Assembly (NCBI RefSeq): GCF_000192865.1 | Contig: NC_015276.1 | Location: 3,844,001-3,908,000, forward strand | DNA length: 64,000 nt | Direction of reading: 5' to 3' | Source of the DNA: Marinomonas mediterranea MMB-1 | Lineage (GTDB): Bacteria; Pseudomonadota; Gammaproteobacteria; Pseudomonadales; Marinomonadaceae | Part shown: piece by piece, positions 1-8,959 of the stretch | How positions within the stretch are numbered: position 1 is the stretch's first letter | Layout of the letters: each line of letters starts with the position of its first letter | The notes under the pieces: model-generated | Told to the model about the DNA's origin: nothing | The model's database searches: none | Seen by the model: the letters and a program-made list of their open reading frames with translations, nothing else | Made by a program: the position numbers and the translations under genes

Positions 1-220
1 GCACACTTTTCACGTCGTTTTGTAGGTGATGGCGAATCATTGCGAGTACACTGGCGTACTCATATTTCATGGCGGTCTCTTCATAGCCTTCCACTTGCCA
101 CCGAGTTGACTCATACAACCCAGACAAAAACTGCTGATAGTGATCGAGAAGCAACGGAATTTGTAACGCAAGTAACAGCGTTGCTCCAAACACCAACTTA
201 TCGAGAATCCGACCTATCAT
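1..220 (-). CDS. DUF2937 family membrane protein, C-terminus cut by window edge
   Basis: On the minus strand an ATG at 220-218 opens a frame that stays open to the left edge, giving about 73 residues that begin MIGRILDKLVFGATLLLALQ. An N-terminal hydrophobic segment (about residues 9-25) is followed by the pattern P-x3-D-x-Y-x-Q-F-x-S-G-x-Y-E-S and then W-x-V-E-G-Y, which resembles the DUF2937 family of small inner-membrane proteins of unknown function. The assignment rests on remembered family pattern, not a search. The ribosome-binding site is weak. The rest of the protein lies outside the window. No operon partner is visible: the next leftward gene ends nearly 190 bases upstream. Confidence 0.6.
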   Translation of the reverse strand, partial: MIGRILDKLVFGATLLLALQIPLLLDHYQQFLSGLYESTRWQVEGYEETAMKYEYASVLAMIRHHLQNDVKSV

Positions 221-409
221 TTTGAGCACACGCCACCCACTCTCATACACCCATCCACTTCAACACATCCAGTCGTTCTAACCTGTCGTTAGAATCCAGC
301 TTGTGTCACTTTAGCATAGATTTATGACAATGAAATTTGTCATTTTACTCACGTCTTAGCCAAACGTTCAGAAGTGAACTCTGCCTAAGTACAACAAAGT
401 TAGCGTTAA

Positions 410-655
410 TCAAATGCGTGTGAACTGACGTTGTAGATCGTGAAGGTTACCAACGTATTCTGAACCGTAAAACAACTGAGGTACCTTCGCAAGTTCCAAC
501 CCAATCATACAAATCAATTCGGCTTTGGATGTTTTGGAAGAGCGAGATGCTTCAACACTCACGGTTTCAAATGCAATATTATGATGGGATAAAGTATCTT
601 CAGCCAATCGGCAGGTTCCATCAAGAGTCGCGCAGTATAAGGTGTAGTTTTTCAT
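410..655 (-). CDS. glutaredoxin-like protein with a DGTC active-site region
   Basis: This 81-residue protein has the size and layout of a glutaredoxin: beta strand (YTLYCA), active-site loop, helix, then a KVPQLFYGSEYVGNLHDL segment carrying the cis-proline (about Pro59) and the glutathione-binding G-x-x-D region of the thioredoxin fold. The usual CPYC motif is replaced by D12-G-T-C15, so only one cysteine is present in the loop, plus Cys8 just before it. It would therefore be at most a monothiol enzyme, or a non-catalytic fold relative. A ribosome-binding sequence GGAGACTT lies just upstream of the ATG. It is transcribed alone. The fold assignment is good; the biochemical role is unknown. 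Confidence 0.7.
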   Translation of the reverse strand: MKNYTLYCATLDGTCRLAEDTLSHHNIAFETVSVEASRSSKTSKAELICMIGLELAKVPQLFYGSEYVGNLHDLQRQFTRI

Positions 656-809
656 AACAAGTCTCCTAAAGTGATCGTGAAGTAGTGGCTAACCGCCCTA
701 CCCGATAACCTCTACTTTAAGAGACTCGCTTTGAATAATAAAATCAATTGATTTTATTATATTGATTCTAATTGGCTATCAGAAAAACCTAAAAGCGTCT
801 GACTCGGCT

Positions 810-1112
810 CTAAAGCACAGCTTCAAAACACTCAAGTTGCGGTGGCCCCATGTAAATTTCTCGGCGACTGCCCGCATTCGCATGCGCCTTTCGGAATGCT
901 TCCGACTTAGTCCACGCTTCAAATGCCTCTTTAGATTCCCACGTCGCATGAGATGAGAAGAGCGTGCATGTTTCGTCCGATGAGCCTTGAAGAAGATTAA
1001 ACGACTTAAAGCCCGGTACGTCCTTCAAATGCGAATCTCTATTTTTCCAAATATCGATAAACTCTTGCTCACATCCCAGTTTTATCTTGAACCGATTCAT
1101 CGCAATAAACAT
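810..1112 (-). CDS. antibiotic biosynthesis monooxygenase (ABM) domain protein, HmoA-like
   Basis: A 100-residue single-domain protein beginning MFIAMNRFKIKLGCEQEFIDIWKNRDSHL, with later F-x-S-x-A-T-W-E-S-x-E-A-F-E-A-W and H-A-x-A motifs. This is the ferredoxin-like ABM fold shared by haem-degrading monooxygenases of the HmoA/IsdG type and quinol monooxygenases. I chose the second of two adjacent ATG codons because AGGAG sits six bases before it but only three bases before the first. No haem-uptake genes adjoin it, so whether it acts on haem or is a general stress protein is open. It is monocistronic on the minus strand. Confidence 0.7.
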   Translation of the reverse strand: MFIAMNRFKIKLGCEQEFIDIWKNRDSHLKDVPGFKSFNLLQGSSDETCTLFSSHATWESKEAFEAWTKSEAFRKAHANAGSRREIYMGPPQLECFEAVL

Positions 1113-1175
1113 CATGAACTCCTATTAAATGGTTCACTCATCTTAATACGTCGATCCAAGATAATCGATCCCTCA

Positions 1176-3806
1176 TTAAAAGGCTGGCACAGTCTGTCTA
1201 CGCCTCTGTGAAGCAATGACGACAAGCAAAAGTATCAGAGCGGGAATATAAAGCACTTCTTTGGGCATTCTATCCGCTGCCACTTCCACTCTCGTCACTT
1301 TGACACTTTCATCGCCATAAAAGTCATAGTCTTGCAGCTGACCGAAATAAGGCGTTCCAGGGAAAGGCTCTTCCAACAGCATGTCACCACCACTTTCCTG
1401 AGTCACCAATCCGGCTTTTTCTAACCTTGCATTGCCATCAGCAACCGCACCTAATTCGACCAGTAACGTCAGCTCTTTGATCTTATCAGGGTCGTCAAAA
1501 TCAGGGCCGGAGATCACCATTCTTAGCAAACCATCTTGTGGCGCTTGTCCTGCCGTTTCGGCCACTTCCGTCCCCTTATAAACATCGTACGGAGGCTCTA
1601 TATAATCGAGCCAGAAACCGGGTCTGAATAGCGTGAACGCAACCAAAAGCAAAGCAAGCGTTTCCCACAGTCGAGTACGAGCCAAAAAGTACCCTTGCGT
1701 TGCTGATGCAAACAACATCATCGCGATCGTGGCGACAATGAAGATAAAGATCGCCTTGTACCAAGTAACGTCTATCAGCAAAAGTTCAGTATTAAAGATA
1801 AACAAGAAAGGTAATAGTGCCGTTCGAATATCATAAGCAAAACCTTGCACGCCCGTTTTAATAGGGTCGCCGCCGGAAATCGCCGCTGCCGCGAACGCCG
1901 CTAAGCCAACGGGGGGCGTATCGTCAGCCAAAATACCGAAATAAAACACAAACAAGTGAACAGCAATCAACGGAACGATTAACCCTGATTGTGCGCCCAC
2001 CGTCACCACCACAGGCGCCATCAATGACGACACCACGATGTAGTTCGCGGTGGTTGGTAAACCCATCCCCAAAATAAGGCTCATAACAGCCACTAAAAGC
2101 AGCATGATCATGATATTACCGCCTGATAAGAACTCCACCAGCTCGCCGATCACTTGATGTGCTCCGGTCAGGGAAACCGTTCCCACTATGATCCCCGCCG
2201 CTCCCGTTGCGACGCCAATTGGAATCATGCTGCGAGCACCGGCAATCATACCGTCTACAAAGTCTTTCCCACCTGCCCGCCAGCTCTCTCTCATATCGCT
2301 TGAGGCACGCATTAACGACTTCAGTGGCTTTTGCGTAAACACGATAAAAATCATGGCAAGCGTTGCCCAATAGGCAGAGGTCGTAGGCGATAACCGCTCA
2401 ATCAAAATACACCAAATTAAAACAATGATCGGCAATAAATAGTACAACCCAGTTACCGCCACATCCCACGCTTTTGGTAACACAGTAACGGGGGAGTTCG
2501 GATCGTCGACTTCCAGATCAGGGTGACGCGCTGCCAAATTAACCAGCCCCAAATACAAGGCTAAAAAGATCAGCACAGCACTCAAAAATGTCATGTTAGG
2601 AAAGACGGTTTTCACCCAGCCGAGGCCGTAATACACAAATGCCGCCAAGACAGAGATAGCGATAAAGCCCAACAATACATTGGAAAGCCGCGCCGCAAGG
2701 GTTGCCGTCACAGACGGTTTTTGCATTCCCTTAAGACCCAATTTGAGCGCTTCAAGATGAACGATGTAAACCAGTGCAATGTACGAAATAACCGCAGGTA
2801 GAAACGCATGCTTGATCAGATCAGGGTAAGAAACCCCAGTAAATTCTGAAATAAGGAACGCCGCCGCGCCCATTACAGGAGGCGTTAGCTGTCCATTGGT
2901 CGACGACGCTACCTCGACTGCGCCCGCTTTTTCCGGCTTAAAGCCCGTGCGCTTCATAAGAGGAATGGTAAAGGTTCCGGTCGTTACAACATTGGCAATG
3001 GAAGAGCCTGAATACAAACCAGACAAGGCGGAAGCAACAACCGCGGCTTTAGCCGGCCCACCACGTAAATGCCCCAATAAGGCAAAAGACAACTTGATAA
3101 AATAGTTACCCGCACCCGCCTTTTCTAACAGAGCACCAAACAAAACAAATAAGAAGATCATCGACGCTGAAACACCCAGCGCAACACCGAATACGCCTTC
3201 TGTTTGCATCCAGTAATGCCAGAGTGCCTTACCATAAGACGCCCCTTTCCACTGAATAACATCGGGCATAAAAGAATAGTGACCGAAGAACACATAAAAA
3301 ACGAACACGGACGCAACGATTACTAACGGCAAACCAAGCGCTCGAAACACAGCAATGCCGAGACCGACCATACCGATGGTTGAAAAAATCAGGTCTGCCG
3401 TTGTAGGTAAGCCTGCGCGGTTAGCAATGGACTCTTTAAACACAAGCAAGTAAAGACAGGCCATAGCCGCAACAGCAGCAAGCACCCAATCGTAGGCGGG
3501 CACACGGTTGTCCGGTGACGACTTAAAGAGAGGAAACGCCAACATAGAAAGCGCGATCGCGAAAGCTAAGTGAACTTGTCGCGCTTCCTGATTATTAAAG
3601 ACAAGCGTAACACCCGTTAATTGGGTTAAAACAAAAGGTAAATCGGAAGCGATGTACAACTGAAAAGCAGACCAAATGAATGCGAGTCCTAATATAAACC
3701 TGCCTGCGAATCCTGCCGCGTTACGAGCACCGCTTTCCACTTTGGCGACCATAGCATCAACATCTACATCCGCGTTATTAGGTTGATTGGAATCGGTCGA
3801 AGACAT
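1176..3806 (-). CDS. TRAP transporter permease, fused 4TM/12TM (DctQM-type, TAXI partner)
   Basis: An 876-residue polytopic membrane protein in which the small (4-helix) and large (12-helix) TRAP subunits are fused, the form that works with TAXI-class binding proteins. The first roughly 200 residues hold several hydrophobic helices. The large DctM domain follows, with its signature around FGALLEKAGAGNYFIKLSFALLG, the GSSIANVVTTGTF segment, NGQLTPPVMGAAAFL and GMGLPTTANYI. A soluble C-terminal stretch (about 735-850) precedes a final helix. TRAP systems use a Na+ gradient to import organic acids or amino compounds. The binding-protein gene lies 174 bases upstream on the same strand, with an aminotransferase before it, so the three look like one transcription unit. 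The substrate is not known. Confidence 0.92.
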   Translation of the reverse strand: MSSTDSNQPNNADVDVDAMVAKVESGARNAAGFAGRFILGLAFIWSAFQLYIASDLPFVLTQLTGVTLVFNNQEARQVHLAFAIALSMLAFPLFKSSPDNRVPAYDWVLAAVAAMACLYLLVFKESIANRAGLPTTADLIFSTIGMVGLGIAVFRALGLPLVIVASVFVFYVFFGHYSFMPDVIQWKGASYGKALWHYWMQTEGVFGVALGVSASMIFLFVLFGALLEKAGAGNYFIKLSFALLGHLRGGPAKAAVVASALSGLYSGSSIANVVTTGTFTIPLMKRTGFKPEKAGAVEVASSTNGQLTPPVMGAAAFLISEFTGVSYPDLIKHAFLPAVISYIALVYIVHLEALKLGLKGMQKPSVTATLAARLSNVLLGFIAISVLAAFVYYGLGWVKTVFPNMTFLSAVLIFLALYLGLVNLAARHPDLEVDDPNSPVTVLPKAWDVAVTGLYYLLPIIVLIWCILIERLSPTTSAYWATLAMIFIVFTQKPLKSLMRASSDMRESWRAGGKDFVDGMIAGARSMIPIGVATGAAGIIVGTVSLTGAHQVIGELVEFLSGGNIMIMLLLVAVMSLILGMGLPTTANYIVVSSLMAPVVVTVGAQSGLIVPLIAVHLFVFYFGILADDTPPVGLAAFAAAAISGGDPIKTGVQGFAYDIRTALLPFLFIFNTELLLIDVTWYKAIFIFIVATIAMMLFASATQGYFLARTRLWETLALLLVAFTLFRPGFWLDYIEPPYDVYKGTEVAETAGQAPQDGLLRMVISGPDFDDPDKIKELTLLVELGAVADGNARLEKAGLVTQESGGDMLLEEPFPGTPYFGQLQDYDFYGDESVKVTRVEVAADRMPKEVLYIPALILLLVVIASQRRRQTVPAF

Positions 3807-3860
3807 CTATTACCCCCTATTGTTCACACCCGGAAAATACAGATTTAGAAAACCAAAACA

Positions 3861-3895
3861 GCGCTAGACCTCCCCAAAGGGAGAGAGGCCAGCGC
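3861..3895 (-). terminator. intercistronic hairpin between TAXI binding protein and permease genes
   Basis: GCGCT and AGCGC arms enclose inner CCTC/GAGG-type pairing across an AAAG loop, between the binding-protein stop codon and the permease start. On the minus strand the hairpin is followed by a T-rich but interrupted stretch. It probably causes partial termination or mRNA stabilisation, giving more binding protein than permease, as is common for such transporters (inference). Confidence 0.5.
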
Positions 3896-3980
3896 GTTTT
3901 ATAGACAGAGACATGTCAAATCTAAAACCGAAGTCAAAGATCTAAAACAGAGACCAAAGACAGATTTGACTCAAGATAGA

Positions 3981-4943
3981 CTACATCCAACCACGTTCTT
4001 TATAGTATTTGATAGCACCAGGGTGCAAAGGAGCAGACAGGCCGTCTTTGATCATTTGCTCTTCTTTTAGATTGGCAAAGGCTGGGTGCAACTTCTTAAA
4101 GTCACTGAAGTTATCAAACACCGCTTTTACCAGCGTGTATACCGCTTTTTCTGACACATCAGAAGAACTGATTAGTGTCGCCCCCACACCAAATGTGGTG
4201 ACCTCATCAGGGTTGCCCTTGTACATTCCACCTGGGACAGTCGCGACGCGATAATAAGGATTATCAGCAATCAACTTATCAATAGGCGCGCCTTCGACAT
4301 TGACAAGCTTAATATCACACGTTGTCGCCGCTTCTGTTATGGCGGCCGCTGGGTGACCAATGGTATAGATCATCGCATCAATCTTACCGTCACACAGTGC
4401 TTGCGCCATTTCAGACCCTTTAAGCTCGGAGGCCAAAGCAAAATCTTTCATGGTAATTCCAAACGCATCCATCACCACTTCGGTGGTTGCACGTTGTCCG
4501 GAACCCGGATTACCCACATTCACTTTTTTGCCTTTTAGGTCTTCAAATTTCTCAATACCGGCCCCTTCTTTAACGATCAAAGTAAACGGCTCTGGGTGTA
4601 CTGAGAACACTGCTCTTTCTTTCTTAAACGGCCCTTGGTCTTTAAATTTCGAGGTTCCATGATAAGCATGATACTGCCAATCGGATTGCGCAACACCGAA
4701 CTCTAGCTCACCACCACGTACCGTATTAATGTTGTATACCGAACCACCTGTCGATTCGACAGAACAACGAATACCGTGCTCTTTACGCGTTTTGTTCACC
4801 AGTCGACAAATTGCACCACCGGTCGGGTAGTACACCCCTGTAACACCACCTGTACCAATCGAAATAAACTCTTGAGCAGATGCGACAGGCGCCATCAAAC
4901 CCAATGAAACGAGACCAACAATTGCAGTATGCTTAAATTTCAT
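3981..4943 (-). CDS. TAXI family TRAP transporter solute-binding protein
   Basis: A 320-residue exported binding protein. A Sec signal peptide (about 1-23, ending VASA before QEF) is followed by the TAXI-family start FISIGTGGVTGVYYPTGGAICRLVN. Further family features are AQSDWQYHA and the GNPGSGQRATTEVVMDAFGI segment. It should bind its ligand in the periplasm and deliver it to the fused permease encoded just downstream. Known TAXI ligands include glutamate and other dicarboxylic or amino acids, but the ligand here cannot be read from sequence. The upstream aminotransferase gene on the same strand hints at an amino compound. Confidence 0.92.
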   Translation of the reverse strand: MKFKHTAIVGLVSLGLMAPVASAQEFISIGTGGVTGVYYPTGGAICRLVNKTRKEHGIRCSVESTGGSVYNINTVRGGELEFGVAQSDWQYHAYHGTSKFKDQGPFKKERAVFSVHPEPFTLIVKEGAGIEKFEDLKGKKVNVGNPGSGQRATTEVVMDAFGITMKDFALASELKGSEMAQALCDGKIDAMIYTIGHPAAAITEAATTCDIKLVNVEGAPIDKLIADNPYYRVATVPGGMYKGNPDEVTTFGVGATLISSSDVSEKAVYTLVKAVFDNFSDFKKLHPAFANLKEEQMIKDGLSAPLHPGAIKYYKERGWM

Positions 4944-5045
4944 GAAATTGCCCTTCTTCTTTATTGGTTATTGTGCACTTACTAAAATGAACCAAAACAA
5001 CAGCCTGAATCACAGAACGTATATGACTAAACAGTAGGTTTTTCA

Positions 5046-6380
5046 CTAATAGCCAAGATCAGAAAACACGCACGATACCGAATAAGCCAAACGCTCTACG
5101 ACTTCATTAATGTCACTTTGCTTCAGGGTAAAAGGGGGAGCCAGTAGTACGTGATGACCACGTTTTCCATCAACAGTGCCACCCATAGGGTAGACCATCA
5201 GCCCATTTTTTAACGCTTCCTGTTTGATTCGAGTATGAAGATTCAAACTCGGATCAAATGTTTGTTTGGTTACTTTATCCTCAACCAGTTCAATACCAAG
5301 AAAAAAACCACGACCACGAATGTCCCCTACATATGAACTATTAGCAAAACTCTCGTGAATTTTCCTCTTAAAATACGATTCCATTGACGCAACATAGGGA
5401 ACCAGTTGATCTCGCTTTAATACATTCTGAACAGCAACGGCTGCCGCAGCCGCCATTGGATGAGCCATATAGGTGTGCCCATGCTGAAAAAAGCCAGAAC
5501 CGTTAGCGAAAGCATCATAGAGCTCTTTCGAGAGAAGAACCGCTCCAATAGGTTGATACCCTCCTCCGAGTCCTTTAGCGATGGTCAGTAAATCCGGAAC
5601 AACGCCGTCTTGCTCACATGCATACAGGGTGCCAGTTCGCCCCATACCGCACATGACTTCATCCAATATGAGAAGCACCCCATATTGATCGCAAATTTCT
5701 CGGATACGTTTGAAGTAACCCTTTTCGGCAGCAACCGCACCACTGGTTGCGCCCACCACGGGTTCCGCAATGAACGCCATCACCTGATCGCGGCCGAGCT
5801 CTAAAATTTTAGTTTCTAACTCTTGAGCCGCGCGGTAAGCGTATTCTTCAGCAGATTCAGTACTATTTTGGAAACGATAGGCATAACAAGGACTAATGTG
5901 GTGCGTTTGGATTAATAACGGCGCAAATTGAGCCCGCCGCCATTCATTCCCTCCTGCGGATAACGCACCCAGTGTGTTTCCATGGTAACTCTGACGCCGC
6001 GTGATGATATGTCGACGTTGAGGCTCAGAACGTTCAATAAAGTACTGACGAGCCATCTTTAGCGCCGCCTCGACCGCCTCAGAACCACCAGAGACAAGAT
6101 AAACATGACTCAAGCCTTGTGGCGCATCGTCAATGAGCGTCTCCGCAAGCTCTTCCGCCGCTTCGGAAGTAAAAAAACCGGTATGCGCATACGCCACCTT
6201 GTCCAGTTGACGATGCAACGCTTCTAATACCTCAGGATGGCCATGCCCCAAGCACGACACTGCTGCGCCGCCGCAAGCATCAATGTATTGCTTACCCTTT
6301 GAATCATAGAGATAGATACCCTCACCTTTTACAGCGACAGGCGGCGTATTCTCGGTCGAGCGATGAAGTAAAAACGTCAT
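5046..6380 (-). CDS. class III pyridoxal-phosphate aminotransferase
   Basis: A 444-residue fold-type I aminotransferase of class III (omega-amino acid or diamine type). Visible motifs are the N-terminal Y-D-x-x-G-K-x-Y-I-D-x-x-G-G, the phosphate-binding SGGSEAVEAALKMARQY, QSYHGNTLGAL, the cofactor-aspartate segment LLILDEVMCGMGRTG, and the Schiff-base lysine in TIAKGLGGGYQPIGAV. I start at the ATG at 6380 because GAGG lies six bases before it; an upstream in-frame GTG at 6392 is less likely. It precedes the TAXI transporter genes on the same strand with about 100 bases between, so it may transaminate the imported compound (inference). The substrate cannot be assigned. Confidence 0.85.
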   Translation of the reverse strand: MTFLLHRSTENTPPVAVKGEGIYLYDSKGKQYIDACGGAAVSCLGHGHPEVLEALHRQLDKVAYAHTGFFTSEAAEELAETLIDDAPQGLSHVYLVSGGSEAVEAALKMARQYFIERSEPQRRHIITRRQSYHGNTLGALSAGGNEWRRAQFAPLLIQTHHISPCYAYRFQNSTESAEEYAYRAAQELETKILELGRDQVMAFIAEPVVGATSGAVAAEKGYFKRIREICDQYGVLLILDEVMCGMGRTGTLYACEQDGVVPDLLTIAKGLGGGYQPIGAVLLSKELYDAFANGSGFFQHGHTYMAHPMAAAAAVAVQNVLKRDQLVPYVASMESYFKRKIHESFANSSYVGDIRGRGFFLGIELVEDKVTKQTFDPSLNLHTRIKQEALKNGLMVYPMGGTVDGKRGHHVLLAPPFTLKQSDINEVVERLAYSVSCVFSDLGY

Positions 6381-6632
6381 AACGCGCCTCACGGTTCGTC
6401 AGGTCGAGAAACAGTAATAGGGTCTTTATGCAAAAAACTTTCTTTGTAAACTCTATTTACATGCTCTCTTTGTATACTTTTGTATTAGAGCGCTCGCATT
6501 AAAACAGTTTAGATAAAAGCAAGTTACATAAAAGGCAGTTCGTATAAAGAATAACCAAAAGATTAAGAGTAGACTGTATTCAGAAATATACTAAGTAGAT
6601 GAAAGAAACTGTTTTAACAAGTTGGGATCACG

Positions 6633-7640
6633 ATGAAAAAAACGCTTTGTATTGTCTTTTCTCTTATTATCGTCATTGCAGCATTCACCCTCCTCCACGG
6701 TCTTGATGCGTTTCATGTATCAGATGCGAAACAGCAAACTCTTCGTTTCCAACAAGCAAAACATGAACTTGAAGGGACTCTGCTATTACCTCAAAACACT
6801 CCCGATGCTCCGATTGTCGTTGTGGTTCATGGAGATGGTCCACAAGATCGTTACGCCAATGAAGGTTACCTACCATTATTCCACGCATTGCTAAAGCAAG
6901 GCATTGGCGTGTTTTCTTGGGACAAACCGGGTATTGGAAAGAGCAATGGAAACTGGCTCTCTCAGACGATGAAAGACCGTGCAGACGAAGCCTCATCTGC
7001 TCTAGAAAAATTAAGAAGCCTACCAGAGTTACAGCATCGCAGAATGGGCGTACTTGGCTTTTCTCAAGCAGGTTGGGTTGTCCCAAAAATAAACGTACCA
7101 AGCGATTTTTACATTCTAGTTGGCGCGGCCATCAATTGGCGTCAACAAAGTTTGTACTATACACAACAACGTCTAAAGGTCGCGGGAATACCTGGGCAAG
7201 AGATCGAGCTGCAAATAAAAACATCCGCTAAAGCATTCGATACAGAGTTTTCAGAGGAAAGCGCAAAACAAGCCTGTCGAGCAAGACCCTGTTCACGAGC
7301 AGATTTTGAACGCCGCAACGCCCTGTCCGACGCCCGAGAAGATATAAAACACGTTTCCACACCAACCATGATCCTATCTGGCACAAAAGACCTGAACGTT
7401 AATACGAATAACACAATCAAAAACTGGGATGTCTTGCTGCCAAAAAGCACTCCTTATTGCATTAAAAAGATTTCCAATGCGACGCATGGACTTCTCAATG
7501 CGACTTGGTTTAATTTCCAACGCCCCGATCAATGGAGTGGCTGGGCAGAGATGTTGTTCTTTCTGATGGGCGATCAAGCGTACGCCTCTAACGTGATCGG
7601 CTTAATGTCAAACTGGGCACGAAAAGGTCTCTGCCAGTAA
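6633..7640 (+). CDS. membrane-anchored or exported alpha/beta hydrolase
   Basis: A 335-residue protein with an N-terminal hydrophobic segment (about 4-22) that acts as signal peptide or anchor. An alpha/beta hydrolase core follows: oxyanion-hole region VVVVHGDGPQDR (about 62-73), W-D-K-P-G-I-G-K-S (about 96-104), nucleophile elbow G-F-S144-Q-A-G, and a late ATHGLL histidine region. The family includes esterases and dipeptidyl-peptidase-like enzymes; the substrate is unknown. It is divergent from the aminotransferase gene, and the MBL-fold gene follows about 90 bases downstream on the same strand. A GGGA sequence precedes the ATG as a weak ribosome-binding site. Confidence 0.8.
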   Translation: MKKTLCIVFSLIIVIAAFTLLHGLDAFHVSDAKQQTLRFQQAKHELEGTLLLPQNTPDAPIVVVVHGDGPQDRYANEGYLPLFHALLKQGIGVFSWDKPGIGKSNGNWLSQTMKDRADEASSALEKLRSLPELQHRRMGVLGFSQAGWVVPKINVPSDFYILVGAAINWRQQSLYYTQQRLKVAGIPGQEIELQIKTSAKAFDTEFSEESAKQACRARPCSRADFERRNALSDAREDIKHVSTPTMILSGTKDLNVNTNNTIKNWDVLLPKSTPYCIKKISNATHGLLNATWFNFQRPDQWSGWAEMLFFLMGDQAYASNVIGLMSNWARKGLCQ

Positions 7641-7732
7641 CTTTTTAAACGTACTTATGACACAAGCGCAATCTACGGGTAAGATTCAGAAAAAAAATGT
7701 TATCAACCCCACGCTAATAAAGACCCAACGGT

Positions 7733-8839
7733 ATGAAAGTAGCAAAATTTTTTGGACTTGCGATAACACTATTAGTGATCGTCGGTTTTGCCATTAACTG
7801 GAGCATTAGTTCGGACGTGCCTGATATGAATGACGTAAAAACAGACCACTACGCAGATGGAAAGTTTAAGAACACCCAGTCGATACAAAGCAAGCCTCTG
7901 AGAGAGGAACTCACTCTTTGGAAAGAGCTGCTCACTGAAAAGAAAGTCGGAACCAAACCCGATATCGAGATCCCTGTTTATAACATTACACAGGAAGATC
8001 TTAATGCCCTCAGCGACGACACCATACACATAGTAAAACTCGGTCATTCGTCAATATTGCTAAAAGTGTATGGCGACTATTGGTTACTTGATCCGGTCTT
8101 TTCTGAACGCGCCTCGCCTTTCCAGTTTATGGGGCCGAAACGCTTCCACCATCCTCCGATTAAGCTCGACGACTTACCCAATATTGAACTCGTCTTGATA
8201 TCCCATAATCACTACGACCATTTAGACAAAGCCAGTATTAAATCCCTTGCACAGAAAACCGAGCACTTCTATGTGCCACTTGGCGTTGATGGTGATCTTT
8301 TAAAATGGGGCGTTGATAGCAAAAAAGTCAAAGCGTTTGACTGGTGGCAGGAGCAAGAGGTCACCAACGGCATGGTCGCCTTTACCCCGACTCAACATTT
8401 TTCGGGCAGAGGGTTGAGTGACAGAAATAAAACCTTATGGGGATCTTGGGTGATTAAAACGCAAGAACACTCACTCTATTTCAGTGGTGACTCAGGTTAC
8501 TTTGCTGGGTTTAAAGAGATTGGTGATAAATACGGTCCGTTTGATCTAACCATGGTTGAAACCGGTGCTTACGACGATCGATGGGCGGATATTCATATGC
8601 GACCAGAAGAAAGTGTCCAAGCGCATATCGATCTGCAAGGCGACGTAATGATGCCTATTCATAACTGCACCTTCGACCTTGCCTTCCATGAATGGCGTGA
8701 TCCGATGAACCGAGTAGTAGCGGAAGGAAAACGACGGTCTATTAAAGTGACTGCGCCTGAATTTGGGCAAATTTTTAGCATATCGGATAACACCTTCGAC
8801 TCCCAATGGTGGCGTAACGAAGCCAACGCCGACAACTAG
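7733..8839 (+). CDS. MBL-fold metal-dependent hydrolase, NAPE-PLD-like
   Basis: A 368-residue metallo-beta-lactamase-fold protein with an N-terminal signal or anchor helix (about 5-24). The metal-binding motif is ISH158-N-H160-Y-D162-H163, and later ligands are in QHFSGRG, FSGDSGY and PIHNCTF. The HYDHLD motif and overall length match bacterial relatives of NAPE-hydrolysing phospholipase D and RomA-type outer-membrane-linked proteins. The true substrate is unknown. It lies downstream of the alpha/beta hydrolase gene and upstream of a dienelactone-hydrolase-like gene, all on the plus strand, but gaps of about 90 and 120 bases leave a shared transcript unproven. Confidence 0.8.
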   Translation: MKVAKFFGLAITLLVIVGFAINWSISSDVPDMNDVKTDHYADGKFKNTQSIQSKPLREELTLWKELLTEKKVGTKPDIEIPVYNITQEDLNALSDDTIHIVKLGHSSILLKVYGDYWLLDPVFSERASPFQFMGPKRFHHPPIKLDDLPNIELVLISHNHYDHLDKASIKSLAQKTEHFYVPLGVDGDLLKWGVDSKKVKAFDWWQEQEVTNGMVAFTPTQHFSGRGLSDRNKTLWGSWVIKTQEHSLYFSGDSGYFAGFKEIGDKYGPFDLTMVETGAYDDRWADIHMRPEESVQAHIDLQGDVMMPIHNCTFDLAFHEWRDPMNRVVAEGKRRSIKVTAPEFGQIFSISDNTFDSQWWRNEANADN

Positions 8840-8959
8840 TGCCACCTTCGCAGTTTGAAAAAGCGCGGGGCACAAAAAAGCAATCGACTTCGAGAACCTA
8901 ATAACGAGTGGTACGATACATAGCCGTATTCACTCAACATTATTGAAAGCTGGAACGTT

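Noticed and set aside
6685..7101. A 138-codon minus-strand frame opposite the alpha/beta hydrolase
   Set aside because: The plus-strand frame has clear hydrolase motifs; the antisense frame has none.
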